Made by a program: the position numbers and the translations under genes
Notes under the pieces: model-generated
What the model saw: the letters and a program-made list of their open reading frames with translations, nothing else
What the model was told of the DNA's origin: nothing
Database searches by the model: none
Origin: Isoetes taiwanensis
Lineage: Eukaryota; Streptophyta; Lycopodiopsida; Isoetales; Isoetaceae
Reading direction: 5' to 3'
Assembly: GCA_021234155.1 (NCBI GenBank)
Contig: JAJEKV010000108.1
Location: 1 to 64,000, forward strand
Length of the DNA: 64,000 nucleotides
Part shown: positions 13,540 to 24,009 of the stretch, in pieces
Position numbering within the stretch: position 1 is the first letter of the stretch
Layout of the letters: each line of letters opens with the position of its first letter

Positions 13540-13705
13540 GTGCTAGTCGAAGGTGGATAAATGCAAATAAATGCGATGGATTTGCTAGTCGAAGATGGAT
13601 AAATGCAGCGACTTGCTAGTCTCAAAGGCGGATAATGTTGTGGATTTGCTAGTCTGAAGGTGGATAAATGCGAATACGCTAGTCTTAGGTGGATAAATGC
13701 AGGAA
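13540..13705. repeat. ~40-bp minisatellite (GCTAGTC..GGTGGATAAATGC)
   Basis: Five units carry GCTAGTC(G/T) followed by AAGGTGGATAAATGC with variable spacers. No gene overlaps. Confidence 0.65.
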
Positions 13706-13962
13706 GGAAGGAAGGCGAGAAGGAATGTTAGAAGATGCATTTGTTGGTCTTTGTAACCATGTTGAAGTTAACATCCGATACCAACATCATTTTAAAGTTT
13801 TGTGAAAGTGCAAAACTTCCACTCATTTTGCTTAATATCATCGACTTGAAAATGAAAATATTATATTGGAGTTGCTTACACGGAAAATGTGGTTGGCAAG
13901 GATGGCTGTATATCACGAGGAGATAAAATTCTAAACAATAACATACAAGACAACAATACAAG

Positions 13963-14245
13963 TCCATCAAATTGAAGTACAATATTAGCCATAAATTGAA
14001 GCATTGTTGTTGCTAGTTGTTTTGCTAGTTGAAGAAACAGAAAAAGAGGACATGAAGCAAGCTTTAGCACACATAGATAAACGTGTCTTTAATTGTTTCT
14101 ACAAGAAAAACATAGATACACCAAAGGTTATGTAGGTGTCTTTAATTGTTTCTACAAGAAAAAAAACATAGATCGTAAAGGTTATGATCTCTGAGAATGT
14201 GACTAAGCTTGAAAGCAGGTTATTATTGTACTTCAATTTGATGGA
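13963..14245. repeat. 22-bp inverted repeat enclosing a tandem duplication
   Basis: Perfect 22-base inverted arms lie at 13,963-13,984 (TCCATCAAATTGAAG...) and 14,224-14,245. Inside, a ~52-bp unit beginning TGTCTTTAATTGTTTC is duplicated at about 14,083 and 14,135. Flanks outside the arms share GGCAAGGATGGC. It could be a small inverted-repeat (MITE-like) element. No target duplication was identified. Confidence 0.5.
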
Positions 14246-14487
14246 TTGAAGGCAAGGATGGCCTAGTGCCACGGCAAGTAGCATTAGACAGGGCCATTTA
14301 TATAGGACACATTATGAGCATTACGGTGATCTGCTAGACCAGGGAGGCTATATGGAGTATGTTTCCCTAGGATTTGAGGTGGTTTATTGCCTACACAAGG
14401 GTTTGCTCATAAGGAAATCAATCCAAAGTGGCCAGTGAGGCTTTCAGAACCAAAATATGGCATTGGTGATCCAAAATATGGCTTCTT

Positions 14488-14665
14488 GTTTGTGATACGG
14501 AATAGCATAAAGAGTGCGTTTGTATTCGGAATACAATAAGAGGTCACGTCTGTATACGGAATAGCATAGGAGTGCATGCTTGTATTCCGGAATACAATAA
14601 GAGTGCAAGGTTCTATTTCCGAATAACATAGGAGTGCGCAATATTCTATTCTGGAATAATATAAG
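14488..14665. repeat. TATTCCGGAATA palindromic words, second cluster
   Basis: Six words in 180 bases are variants of GTATTCCGGAATAC, one of them perfect (near 14,581). Spacers are recurring: ATAAGAG(T)G and CATAGGAGTGC. Spacing is roughly 30 bases. No gene overlaps with support. Confidence 0.7.
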
Positions 14666-15831
14666 TATTCACGGGCAACCTCTCTAGACAGATTTGGCAT
14701 GTTCTAGTGATTTAATTCTTCATTACACCACAAAACTTCATGATTACTTCTTTTTCACACTTTACACTTTCGGGTTAATGTTAGCAATTTAACTTTTGTG
14801 ATCACACTGCTGCACTTTACGTTTTTAATATTAGTAATTTCACCTATGGTCTATTATAAATTAAACCTTTTTTGTGTATGTTCACAATAACTTCGGTGGA
14901 AAAAAATAAAAATGTAGTTGAAATAGCATATACTAAATCATAATCACCATAATGTTTTGAACTTAAGCCCTAAAATTGACTTTTTTAAATGGTTGATATC
15001 TTGACGCTATCGTAAAGAAAAAAAATTGGGGCCAAAATAGCACACATTAAATTGTAATCACCATGTGTTTTTGGACTTAACCCACAAAATGGCCATTTCA
15101 AATAATTAATCTGTTTTTTAGAAGGGAACCTTCAAACGGGAATCTTTGCAACACTCCAGTTTAGTATCTAATCTTGTTTTTTAAAATGAAAGCACTTATT
15201 TAAAGAAGCGTTTGAAAATTCCTTTATAAAAATTGGAAACTTGAAAAAATGGACAAAATAGGGAGCAAAATAGATTGTTGAGCAAATAGCATTCAAAATA
15301 CCCCAAAAAAAGCAACCCTTTTCATTTTTATAAAAGGGCAAAAAAAAAAAAGCTTGTTTTGAGGAGAGAGACATTAAATTTAAAAACTCATTAAGTATTT
15401 GTCGTTGAAAATAGAAGGAAATATAGTTTGTCTTTTTGCAAGCTTAATATAAGTACTAAGAAAATCAAACATAGAAAAGAAAAAAGTGTGAAATCATAAA
15501 TCAAAAAAAAAAATTGTTCTAATTAAGCATTGTTAAAGAGACAAAGTTTTTCGGTTGAAAAATCTTCATCAAAATATATTGAAATTCTTAGCACATAGAT
15601 TACAATGAAAGTTAATTTAAAATCATGCGTATAAATTTATACGGGAGGTGGATCTTCCGATCCACGGGACTCTCGTTCCCCTTAGGATCTGTCTCTTGCG
15701 AGGTTTTAATAGCGAGGCGCCCCCCGATTCCAATGGTACAAATCTGGTGATTCTGCGGCTCGGGCACCACGGGCTCGGATCGACAAACTCCACCTCCTCA
15801 TCTCTTCTTCTAAAGTAAGTGGAATTTGGAT
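14666..15831. other. No gene recognised
   Basis: Very AT-rich spacer downstream of the methyltransferase gene. Two degenerate copies of a block with AATCACCAT..GTTTT..GACTTAA lie near 14,935 and 15,050. A lone GTATAAATTTATAC palindrome at 15,629-15,642 belongs to the family that fills the next gene's introns. Confidence 0.4.
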
Positions 15832-16302
15832 TTACGTATATGTGCCTTTCACATCGCCCGACACCGTTTTTGCTCCCGGTTCCTCGTTTTCATCGGGAAA
15901 GGATTCACAAGAGCTTATCACGGTCGATGAAACTATTTTTTGTCTGGTCTATGTCAGCGGAGACAACATTGCGCCCTTGCTTAAGAGCATAAAGCTATTT
16001 AATGGTGCTGAGCACGAAAATGCATCTAGAATCCGGTCTCTGGCGAGAAAACCCGAATTAAATTATTAATTAGCATTTGTGGCCCGATAATGAGATACGA
16101 GCTCCTTGTCGTTGTGGGTCTCTCAATTTTTGTAGAACGGTAGGAAGGCGAAAAGCGTTGCGAGGGGTGGAGTCTTTTCATTCCAGCGTGTTGAAATGAA
16201 CCATGGTTTTTGGTGTCCGTATTTGTAAAACCAATATGGAAATGTTCAAAGCGACTTACTAAGCGTGGACCACCACCATGTCCTTTGACATTTGTTTTAG
16301 CA
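15832..16302 (-). CDS. Gene 1 last exon: methyltransferase motif X and SAM-binding motif I
   Basis: The acceptor is TTTGTTTGGCAG ending at 16,303. The exon reads ...FEHFHIGFTNTDTKNHGS..., then LINNLIRVFSPETG, then ILDAFSCSAPLNSFML (about 16,032-15,985). After one missing G in a GGG run (15,974-15,976) it continues NVVSADIDQ. This pattern of helix, (V/I)LDxFxxS and an acidic residue at the end of the next strand is motif X-I-II of amino-methyltransferases. The last glycines of FxGxG are replaced (FSCSAP). A further frame change follows in an A-run. The tail SFPDENEEPG... ends at a TAA (15,832-15,834). Confidence 0.6.
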
Positions 16303-16370
16303 CTGCCAAACAAAAAGCAATTAAACATTGGCGAGAAAGAAAGCGAACAAAATTAGTTAAGTGGTGTGGC

Positions 16371-16441
16371 GGTATAAATTTATACCACCATTGCCTTCTT
16401 TGTATAAATTTATACCGCGAGGCGTGGTATAAATTTATACC
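16371..16441. repeat. Three GGTATAAATTTATACC palindromes in an intron of gene 1
   Basis: Copies at 16,371-16,386 (perfect), 16,402-16,416 and 16,426-16,441 (perfect) lie in the 181-base intron between the motif IV exon and the motif X/I exon. Confidence 0.9.
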
Positions 16442-16483
16442 GTGGTGTTAAAGTAAAAGAAAAGCAAGAAATTCAAAGCTTAC

Positions 16484-16800
16484 CATCAGCGGTTTTGAAG
16501 CCAGCGTTCTGAGGCGACTCCCAATGGCTTTTAGCCAGGCATCGTCTGCGGTCGGAATGAAAAATGATGACCCTCGGTTTTCGGATGTCGTGACTTCTTT
16601 TAGGCCATCCAAGAAAGAGCGGACTTACCGCGTGAGTAAAAGCCTCCTCGTCAAAAGTGCTATCCTTGATTTTGAAGCCATAAGGAATATCGCAATGCAT
16701 AATGTAAAGTTTTGTTTGTCTAAAAGAGTCCCGGCCTCGTGCGATCACCATGAACAACCACATTTGGGCGTCGACCAAATGTAGTAAATCTCTCGTAAGT
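16484..16800 (-). CDS. Gene 1 exon: methyltransferase catalytic motif IV (DIPYG)
   Basis: An open exon reads VDAQMWLFMVIARGRDSF..., then YIMHCDIPYGF (DIPYG codons at about 16,677-16,694), then VIIFHSDRRRCL..W and NAGFKTADG. A hydrophobic strand, then DxPYG, then a strand ending in S/D, then a helix and xGF is the motif IV-V layout of N6A/N4C methyltransferases. The usual sequence is (D/N/S)PP(Y/W); here the first proline is isoleucine. The exon ends CTGATG|GTAAGC at 16,484, a good donor. The following intron (16,303-16,483) carries three copies of the palindrome. Confidence 0.65.
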
Positions 16801-17149
16801 AGTGTCAAAGCTGCTAGTCTTTGACTTGCTTTCCTTGCTCAATTGCTTTCGGTCTACGCCTCTCCTCCTTGGCCCTCTGAACCAGGTTTAAAAATCTGTT
16901 GGTAGGCCTTTCTTCTTCAATCTGCAAGAAAAGCGTGAGACAAAGGCACGAAAACAAAAAGTATTTTACGTACAACTTACCCGATACTTGAAGTTAACGG
17001 CGTGCTCTCGATAATAGTATCGTAGTAGAGGTTGGATATAAAGCCTGCACTTTCGTCCGGTCCTCGGGTTAAGTTGCTCCATTAATTACGCATGGCGGTG
17101 ACAATGTCTTTCATTTGCGAGAGGGAAAAATGTGATCGGACAAAATTCC

Positions 17150-17455
17150 TTAAAAAAAGAACCACGACATAAAAGTGTGGCTCGTCTTAGCTTCTTTGGC
17201 CATTTTAAAGTGAGAGTAAATTCTTTGGCCACAACTTTTTTCTAGAAGTCTTACAAAATTTCTTTGCTTTTCAAACCACAGCAGGCTGCGTCCGGTACAA
17301 TGCTCATTTTTTTTGTTTTGCCTCACCACCTTTTTTGGTTTTTTCGTCGAGCTAGATTGTTCTTTCAGCTCACCATCTTGAACATACAAAATATTCTTTC
17401 TTGAAGATCCCACACTGTTGTGATCGAACACAAGTATTTTAGTGTTGAATGGCGA
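17150..17455 (-). CDS. Gene 1 linker exon (basic)
   Basis: The minus strand reads ILVFDHNSVGSSRKN, then LYVQDGELKEQ and a lysine-rich stretch KKPKKVVRQNKKNE. I do not recognise a domain. It lies between the ParB-like exon and the methyltransferase exon in the same orientation, so it is placed as linker. Its exact ends are uncertain, and 16.80-17.15 kb between it and the next exon is not resolved. Confidence 0.35.
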   Translation of the reverse strand, partial: SPFNTKILVFDHNSVGSSRKNILYVQDGELKEQSSSTKKPKKVVRQNKKNEHCTGRSLLWFEKQRNFVRLLEKSCGQRIYSHFKMAKEAKTSHTFMSWFFF

Positions 17456-17510
17456 ACAAAGCGTTTGTTACTCTGTCTCTTGTATTATTGCTGCGGAATA
17501 CCGACCCTTT

Positions 17511-17845
17511 GTATAAATTTATCGTGACCGGGCGCGGTATAAATTTATCACAGATTTTAACAATGGTATAACTTTATACCGTGCCTGGCAACGGTATAAA
17601 TTTATACCGATCACCGGCTGCCGGTATAAATTTATACCCACTACTCATGGTATAAATTTATCACGATCACCGGTACGCGGTATAAATTTATCTGAGTGCA
17701 CTGCTCCGCGATATAAATTTATCACGAGATCACCGGGTACCGGTATAAATTTATCACAGGTGCACGGTATTGATATAAATTATACCATCTGTCACGGTCG
17801 CGGTATAAATTTATCTTGTGACCCGCCGCGGTATAAATTATCCGT
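17511..17845. repeat. Array of ~13 GGTATAAATTTATACC-type words in an intron of gene 1
   Basis: About 13 copies with spacers of 10-25 bases lie between the ParB-like exon and the linker exon. Some are full palindromes (near 17,593 and 17,620). Many end in TTTATC instead of TTTATACC. Recurrent spacer pieces such as ATCACCGG and CGCGGTATAAATTTAT suggest growth by local duplication. Confidence 0.9.
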
Positions 17846-17946
17846 GCACGGTCTTCCTTGGTACGCATTTACAAAGTTTGATGTTAATATAAAAACTCAG
17901 CTATGCTAAGCATACTATAGACAACTAAATTAAAGCTTTTACTTAC

Positions 17947-18590
17947 TTGACCATCTCTGAAAGCAAGCTGGAAGTAATTGTCGTACTGCTTCACAGCCAT
18001 TATGGGCTTCTTATCTGAATCGTAGTTGAAGGCTGACTTTCTACGTGACACAAGCTTCTCGAAGTTCTTGGAGCTTGTTCTTTTGTTTTTTGAAGTCCTC
18101 CCCATGCATTTGCTTGAACTCTACGTATTCCCGGTGCATGAAGCGGATCTTGTCTATAAGACTCATTTTTAGTCTGAAGTCATTGTCGAGATTATGACTC
18201 ACGCGGCAATGACCTTTGCTTCCTCGTCTGTGATTCCAACGTAGATATGTGCTTCTACACTCTTCCAAACTTCGTTACGGGATTCTTCTTTTGAAAGTTC
18301 CTTCCTTGCTTTGTAACTATGTGTGCCTCCAAGTACAAAATATGTGTAATCCTCAAAGTTAGCCTTTTTATAGTCTTTTAGTTGGTTGCACTGACTCCTG
18401 TCAACCATTACAACAAGTGGCGACACATGGGCATGAGGATTCCTTCTCATTCTTTGCTTGAGTATAGCCACATGTAATAAAGCGTCACGACTTTTCGTAC
18501 ACGAAGAACTCGACCCCATCTTCATTTTTAGGCGGCCTCTTGATAGTGCTCAATGTCAAGGAAATTGTTTGCTTAAGCGGTTTAGTTTCA
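17947..18590 (-). CDS. Gene 1 ParB-like domain exon(s), frame-broken
   Basis: The order read is LVVMVDRSQC, YTYFVLGGTHSYKARKEL (about 18,346-18,296), VEAHIYVGITDEEAKVIAA, HNLDNDFRLKMS (about 18,200-18,165), YDNYFQLAFRDGQ and the donor GTAAGT (exon end 17,947). G-G-x-H-S/R in place of the ParB GxxR box, followed by a strand, 'T-x-E-E-A' and an N-rich helix, is the ParB/Srx-type layout. Frames change near 18,210 and near 18,065, so at least two small length changes interrupt it. Its role in the fusion would be DNA or nucleotide binding; catalytic residues cannot be judged. Confidence 0.55.
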
Positions 18591-18639
18591 TTAACTTTGT
18601 TTTAGAATAGCACTTGACTTGTCCACGGGCTTCACAACA

Positions 18640-18907
18640 ATATCGCACGGAGCATAGCCGAACGAAGAGCCTGGCGACTCCTCTATAGTCAATGCCTTTG
18701 TGGTTCTCTTTTTTTTTTTGGTGGGGTACGTGTATCTACTACCGGGGAATGCTTCCTACCCTTTCCCTTTGGTATTACTATTTCCTCCTCTTCCTCTTCT
18801 TCTTCTACTTCCTCAACATTTTCTTCCTCTTCGATAGTAGTGGGGTACCACGGACCTTTGACCAACACCTTTTCCTCGCATAAAGCACCCGACATCAAAA
18901 TGTCCAC
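18640..18907 (-). CDS. Gene 1 acidic/basic linker exon
   Basis: The minus strand reads KGPWYPTTIEEEENVEEVE followed by glutamates, then PKGKGRKHSPVV and PPKKKR. In another frame it continues TKALTIEESPGSSFGYAP and IVVKPVDKSSAIL. The frame change falls in a long A-run (plus-strand T-run at about 18,710-18,720). It resembles a nuclear-protein linker with a basic cluster that could serve as a nuclear localisation signal. Confidence 0.4.
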
Positions 18908-18980
18908 TATATCTGTAATCGAGGGGTTTAGTTAGGAGGATGGCGGTATAAATTTATCGTAAAGCCACTAAGAATAACTT

Positions 18981-19200
18981 ACATAGCCGCCCTTGTAATT
19001 TTTCGGATATGTACTCATTCCGTCTTTGGACTTGCACATGTTTAATCTAAGCATTTTACTCGAGAACATAGAAGACTTCCCCATTGTCATGCATGCACTT
19101 CATTAAAAGTTCATTTTCGTTTTTACGTAGCAACCGGGTTTATCATCTCGCCCGGCGGGATAATAATCATCGACCTTGTACTTTCCCTTCCACGGTGATG
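18981..19200 (-). CDS. Gene 1 upstream exon
   Basis: The minus strand reads FVPSPWKGKYKVDDYYPAGR then KPGCYVKTKMN and, in an adjacent frame, LLMKCMHDNGEVFYVLE, ending near KNYKGGY with a GTAAGT-like donor at about 18,982. No named domain was recognised. A lone GGTATAAATTTATC word at 18,944 lies in the intron between this exon and the next. The start codon of the gene was not found. Confidence 0.35.
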
Positions 19201-19570
19201 GCACAAAATGCAGTGCGCCTCGATTGGTTTGCTCTCTCTTAGCCCTTTGTGGGCGTACCACGTCCCGGTCTTTTAGTTAAATGCGTCGTGGCGCGGGGAG
19301 GTGCGGCTGTGAAGATTGGCCTTTGTGCACAAATTTTATCCTTGGGACGGTAATGCGTTAAAAACCATTTTTTAAGTAAGAAAGCGAGAATATTTTTGAC
19401 TTTTGACACACAAAAAGCGGTAAAAGCGAGAGGCTAAAAGGGCATAAAATCCACACTTAATTAACACTTTTTTTGTCTTATTTAAGCTTAAAACACAACA
19501 ATATTACTAAAATATTAAGGTTCGGGTCCATTCTTTAAGCACTAGACACCAAGATCCGAAACAATTTTGA

Positions 19571-19895
19571 AACGGTATAAATTTATCGCCCCAGAGCTCG
19601 GCGGTATAAATTTATCCGAGATAACTTCTGGATCGGTTATAAATTTATGCGCTCAGGTGCTTGCTCGGCGGTATAAATTTATCTGGTTCAGCTACATTCG
19701 ATATAAATTTATACCATGAAGTGTTCTTGAGCGGTATAAATTTTATCGCTTCGTGCTCAGCGGTATAAATTTATACCGCTCTAGAACACTGCGGTATAAA
19801 TTTATACGATTTTGTTACGGAGCGGTATAAATTTATAAATTTCGACGGGCGTATAAATTTATACCGACCGAGCCATCTCGGTATAAATTTATCGC
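19571..19895. repeat. Array of ~11 GGTATAAATTTATACC-type words, 5' part of gene 1
   Basis: Eleven words occur with a typical preceding GCG or CGG (GCGGTATAAATTTAT...), a mixture of full palindromes and copies ending TTTATC. This lies upstream of the first recognised exon of gene 1, probably in a 5' intron. Confidence 0.9.
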
Positions 19896-20163
19896 TCGAG
19901 CTACCACTCTAATGATTAAAACAAAAGAAAGTAAAAGCGATGCGGAAAGTAGACTTACGTGGCCATGGCCCGTATGGACTAAGCGTATAGGCGTTAGGAG
20001 AGCAAATAAGAAGGGGGTATATAAAGGCGGACCTGGCGCCGACTCGATGTCGCGTATATATAGAAAATAGAATTGGCCCGGTAGGGCAAAGTACCCCGCT
20101 AGCTGGCGTTTAGGTATGGCGTTTCTCCATAAAGTTTCCAATACAAATTAATGCGTGAGTTTT

Positions 20164-20336
20164 AGGTATAAATTTATACCGTTTTTGTTCTATGTTACCC
20201 TCCTCGTATAAATTTATACCATCTTAGTATAAATTTATCTTTGTCTCTGCGCCAAGAGTTTCCCTTTCATGTATAAATTTATACCATCTCGTATAAATTT
20301 ATACCGTCTGTTCTTACGTAGGTATAAATTTATCTG
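20164..20336. repeat. Six TATAAATTTATA palindromes between divergent genes
   Basis: Six copies lie in the gap between the minus-strand gene 1 and the plus-strand DUF7869-type gene, which begins at about 20.4 kb. Because the core contains TATAAAT on both strands they could act as TATA-like elements in either direction. That role is speculation. Confidence 0.85.
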
Positions 20337-20415
20337 ATTGTGGCGCTAACTTTACGGTATGGCTCGAGAGAAAAGCTGCTGAGCCTCCAACTCTGTTCGC
20401 GGGCTCCCCACTGCA

Positions 20416-23400
20416 ATGAGTTTCACACCTCCTCAGCGGACACCCGGGGAAGTAGTCATGAATATTCTAGCTCGACATTCCAACACCCGGCTCGTTGAGC
20501 TTACTCGACCACGACCACCTCGGCTTCCACCACCAGTTCAATTTACTCCACCACACCCTGCTCACGAGCGTCGTTTGCCCCCCACCAATGCGTTTTACTC
20601 CACCCGCAGGCTAGAGAAGCGGACTACCTCCTCGGTTAATTTTAGTAATTAAGCCCATAGTCCGCAGTAGGCTCCCTCCCCGGAGGCAAATTCACGCCAA
20701 CTCCATCCATTTTAGCTAAATGGTACTACAACAAGTGGGGGCGGTCGGCGACGCCCAACTCCTCGTGTTCTCACGACACGCCAGGAGCTGGTCAGCTTCG
20801 TCACCAACCTCGATTACTTTTCCCCGGAGAGGAAAGCACCTCCCTCGGGACTTGCCCACATCAAACCTCTCGGCATCTACAAGTACACCTCATGTTGATC
20901 TCTCGGACGAAGAAACACCTCATGTTGATGTCTCGGGGCGAGGACCTACGAAGCCACAAGACTCCATGTTGAATTCAAAGCCCCGCAAGTAAGAATCTTA
21001 AAGCGTAATTTACACAAGAAAGCATGTACAACCGTTAGAAGAAAGAAACTCATGGGCCGAGGCTCACTTGCGGGCAACACATACAAAGCATTGTTGTTCT
21101 CAAGCGTTGTTTGCTTAAGATTGGACTAAAGGAATTGAGGTTGATTAAGTGATAGTTCTGAGTTCAATGACTCTGCTAGACCAAAGGGCTACTTAGCCTT
21201 CAATATTAGGCCCGATTGTGGTGAGAAGTTTACTTACGGTGGTGGTGGCCTACGCCTCGTCAAGCGGCCTTCAAATTGATTCATGCTTTAAGCGTGAGGC
21301 GACTTGACCGCTGAAGAAAAAGGCTTGACAAGAATCCGGGCATTAATGACTCTGCCATTCGGGGAGGTATATCGAATTCATGCCCTTCAATGTGTTTCTT
21401 GGATGGAAGGTTTCTTTAAGGAGTCTTGCGAGAAACTCCCCTAACAGCCCCATGTACCACTTGGTGACAATTAGTCTCACGATAATTATAAGGAGATGTG
21501 TGTTGAATTTGGAGAAGCGGCTTTAATCTGCTACTCTTACTTTCTTGTGCTTTCGGAAAAAAGAGTTTTTCAGCGTGTCCATTCCTAGAAAGCACGGATG
21601 TACGTTTTGTGCTACATGCTCTGAATTAAAAGCTTCGAGAGACAAAATGCAAGGACACTTCACACTAAAAGTAAGCTTCGGGGCGTGTTCTTGCCTAGTT
21701 CTAACTAAAAGTAGGTTCTTTCCTAAATATATTTTCATTTGGATGTATTGAAGGGCCCGAACAAGCCACGAGAGAACAACAATCTTTGGAAAGGAGAAAA
21801 TTGACAAAACATAGGAAGAAAGCCTTTGGAACAACCACTCAACTACATATCGGTTGTTATTGATGGAATGGACGGAAGAAGACCACCCTACCACATTTTG
21901 TCAATGTGCCTAAGGATCTTCTTTGAAGAAGATTTCATACATGCATGTTGTTGGTGCTATGGTATTTAATGGAAAACTATCTTGCAAGGCATTTTTGAAT
22001 TATCCAAACATTCATGCTGATCCAAATCTCACTATCACAATATTGAATAAGCTTCTTTCCAATCTAGAACATATACCACGGTTACGTATCTTGACTAGAC
22101 AACACGACAAGGGAAAATAAGAATCAAAGCGTTGTTTGCTTCTTGTGCTATGCTAGTAGAGAAACAAATCTTCAAGAAGGTGAAGATTGGTTTCTGCTTG
22201 TTGGTCATACATACGATCAAATTGATCGGATGTTGATGTAGGTTCTCTAAGCGTCTTGCTTTCGAAAAAAAGCTCTCGACCTACCAGCAATGATTGAGGT
22301 TATCCAAGATTCCTACAATCCTTGTCCGGACATCGAGTTATTGGAAGAAACTTATGATTTCAAAGAATGGATTTTTCGGGGAGATCAACTAGGTCAGCGT
22401 GCTATTGAGCCCTTGAGAAACATTACATTTCGACATCGGATCAAAATTTCACTTGTAGATGGCAAGGCCATCTTACAAAGAAAGAAATATGCCACATCCT
22501 TGCGATTGGCGGCCGGCGTGAATATTCAATTCATTAGCACCATCCCCAATACTAGTTCCATGCTCTCTGCTTGAATCAAAATGCCTCTAAAAGCTTGAAA
22601 GAAATCACAAAAGAGTAAAAAGGAGGGAAGAGCATTTGACTCAAACAAATCATTGGATTATATTGAGACAAGTATTTGATCTGCTCTAACCACTTTGGGG
22701 AGGCGGATGCTTTATGGTGGCCTCAATTTTTTTCGACAGCGTGACATGTTGCAAGCTTCATTACAAGGTCGAAGACCGGTTACATTCAAAGCGGCCATCT
22801 AGGCAAACTCTCCACAGTGCAAGTTGAGAATCAAGAGGAACATGTAGAGATATTGGCTAGCTCGGATGAAGATAGCGAGTCATGTACAACCGCCCCCAGA
22901 CGCCTGACACAACAAGTTGCTTTCGAGTATGCGGTTCGATCTCGAGGAGATTGAGAAAGGAATGCTCATAAGCTGTCCCGGTGATAATGATGAATCACGG
23001 GAGGCCATTTTGGCTAGCTAAAGTCTTGGAGGTAACAAAGAGGATGGAAGTCCCACTCAATTAAAAGTGCTTTGGATGAGAACATTTCTTTGCCAATGCT
23101 TTCGAGTGGGAGTTATACTTTGGAGATGGTAAAAGCGAGGAGTGGGAAAGAGAGCTAAGTCCAAAGCAAGCTTGCTGGCATCATAGATCTAAGCTGAAGT
23201 AAAGGTTCTTGCATATGACTTTGTTACATTGCTGCTAATAAATTACGTATGGTCACTCAAACTTTAATAAGGTCGGCATGTGGATTAGACAAACAAGCCA
23301 AAAAGGTGGCAAAAAAAGATGATGATGAAGACTCACTTGTAGACAGTACATCTAGTTTTGAGAGTGAAGCTGAGGATGAAGGCGCAAGTGATCAGGGAAT

Positions 23401-23569
23401 AAATGAGTCAGAGGATGAGATGCATCGATCTTCTTTGCAAAATGTAAGTTTGTCAGATGATTTCGAACATGTAAAAGCACGAGAAAGTGCGGTGATGATT
23501 AATGCTGTCAAAATGTCCTATATTTTTGACAATTTTGTTCATAATTTTGTACAATTTTCACAACCTTGA
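20416..23569 (+). pseudogene. DUF7869-type gene, multiply frame-broken
   Basis: Starts with a proline/arginine-rich segment from ATG at 20,416. Landmarks in order: VSIPRKHGCTFCATCSELK (about 21,576-21,632), IDGMDGRR/LPHFVNVPK in adjacent frames (21,845-21,910), LSNLEHIP (22,055), FLLVGHTYDQIDRM (about 22,190-22,232), LDLPAMIEVIQDSYNPCPD (22,280-22,340), WLAKVLEVTK (23,010-23,045) and an acidic serine-rich tail (23,249-23,569). The Cys box, IDGMD, GHTxxxID and LPxxIEVIQ order is that of the DUF7869 family as I recall it, seen in algae and early plants with unknown function. Frames change every 50-150 bases, often by one base. It is divergent to gene 1. Confidence 0.6.
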
Positions 23570-23754
23570 ATATATCACTTCTTTGTCACTCTACTACCCT
23601 TGCTATTTTTTTTTATTGCCCTTTTTTGCTACACTTTACATAAGTAACTATTTTTTGTTCTAAAATAGGAGGATAAAAATTGCTATTTGAAATTTTTGCA
23701 CGGAAGTTATATTCAATCAACCCCTCAAAAAAGGTACCTAAATTAACTAAATTG

Positions 23755-23880
23755 TCACACCTGTCACAAAAAAATCTTAAAAATGGACTTTTTTAAGGGA
23801 ATTTTAGGGAATCTTTCAAAGATTCCTTTTGAAGTGCGTTTCCAGCAAATAAGTGCGTTTCATTTTAAACTTTGTTTGTA
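23755..23880. repeat. Relic resembling the right end of the 28-32 kb TIR element
   Basis: Contains TTTTAGGGAATCTTTCAAAG.. followed by AAGTGCGTTT, matching the subterminal TTAGGGAATCTTTGAAAG..AGTGCGTTTGC of the element ending at 31,934. It looks like a decayed end of another member of that family. Confidence 0.45.
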
Positions 23881-24009
23881 ATGATATAAGGATGTAATGA
23901 TATAAGGTTTTGATGATATAATGATATAAGGAAGCATCGAACCTGAGTAGTTTGTAACGTTGTGCTCCTCGACCTCCCCTTTTTCTTCACTTCCACTTCA
24001 TCTCACACC

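Larger units (their letters stand above)
15832..19335 (-). pseudogene. Gene 1: ParB-like domain fused to beta-class DNA amino-methyltransferase, split and frame-broken
   Basis: Minus-strand exons read in order: a basic/aromatic segment (19.2-18.98 kb), an acidic and lysine-rich linker (18.9-18.6), a ParB-like domain (18.5-17.95), a basic linker (about 17.45-17.15), a methyltransferase motif IV exon (16.80-16.48) and a motif X/I exon (16.30-15.83). The order IV then X-I is that of beta-class N6-adenine/N4-cytosine methyltransferases. ParB-like and methyltransferase modules are known together in phage and prokaryotic proteins. Introns have good GT-AG ends and carry GGTATAAATTTATACC palindromes. 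Several exons are interrupted by single-base shifts, so the locus is either decaying or contains sequence errors. Predicted role, if functional: sequence-directed DNA methylation in the nucleus. That is inference. Confidence 0.6.

Noticed and set aside
18692-18883. Plus-strand phenylalanine/tyrosine-rich peptide resembling membrane protein
   Set aside because: Antisense of the glutamate-rich linker of gene 1.
16371-20336. CRISPR-like array of regularly spaced repeats
   Set aside because: The words are short palindromes with irregular 5-40 base spacers that repeat one another, lie in eukaryotic introns and have no cas genes nearby.
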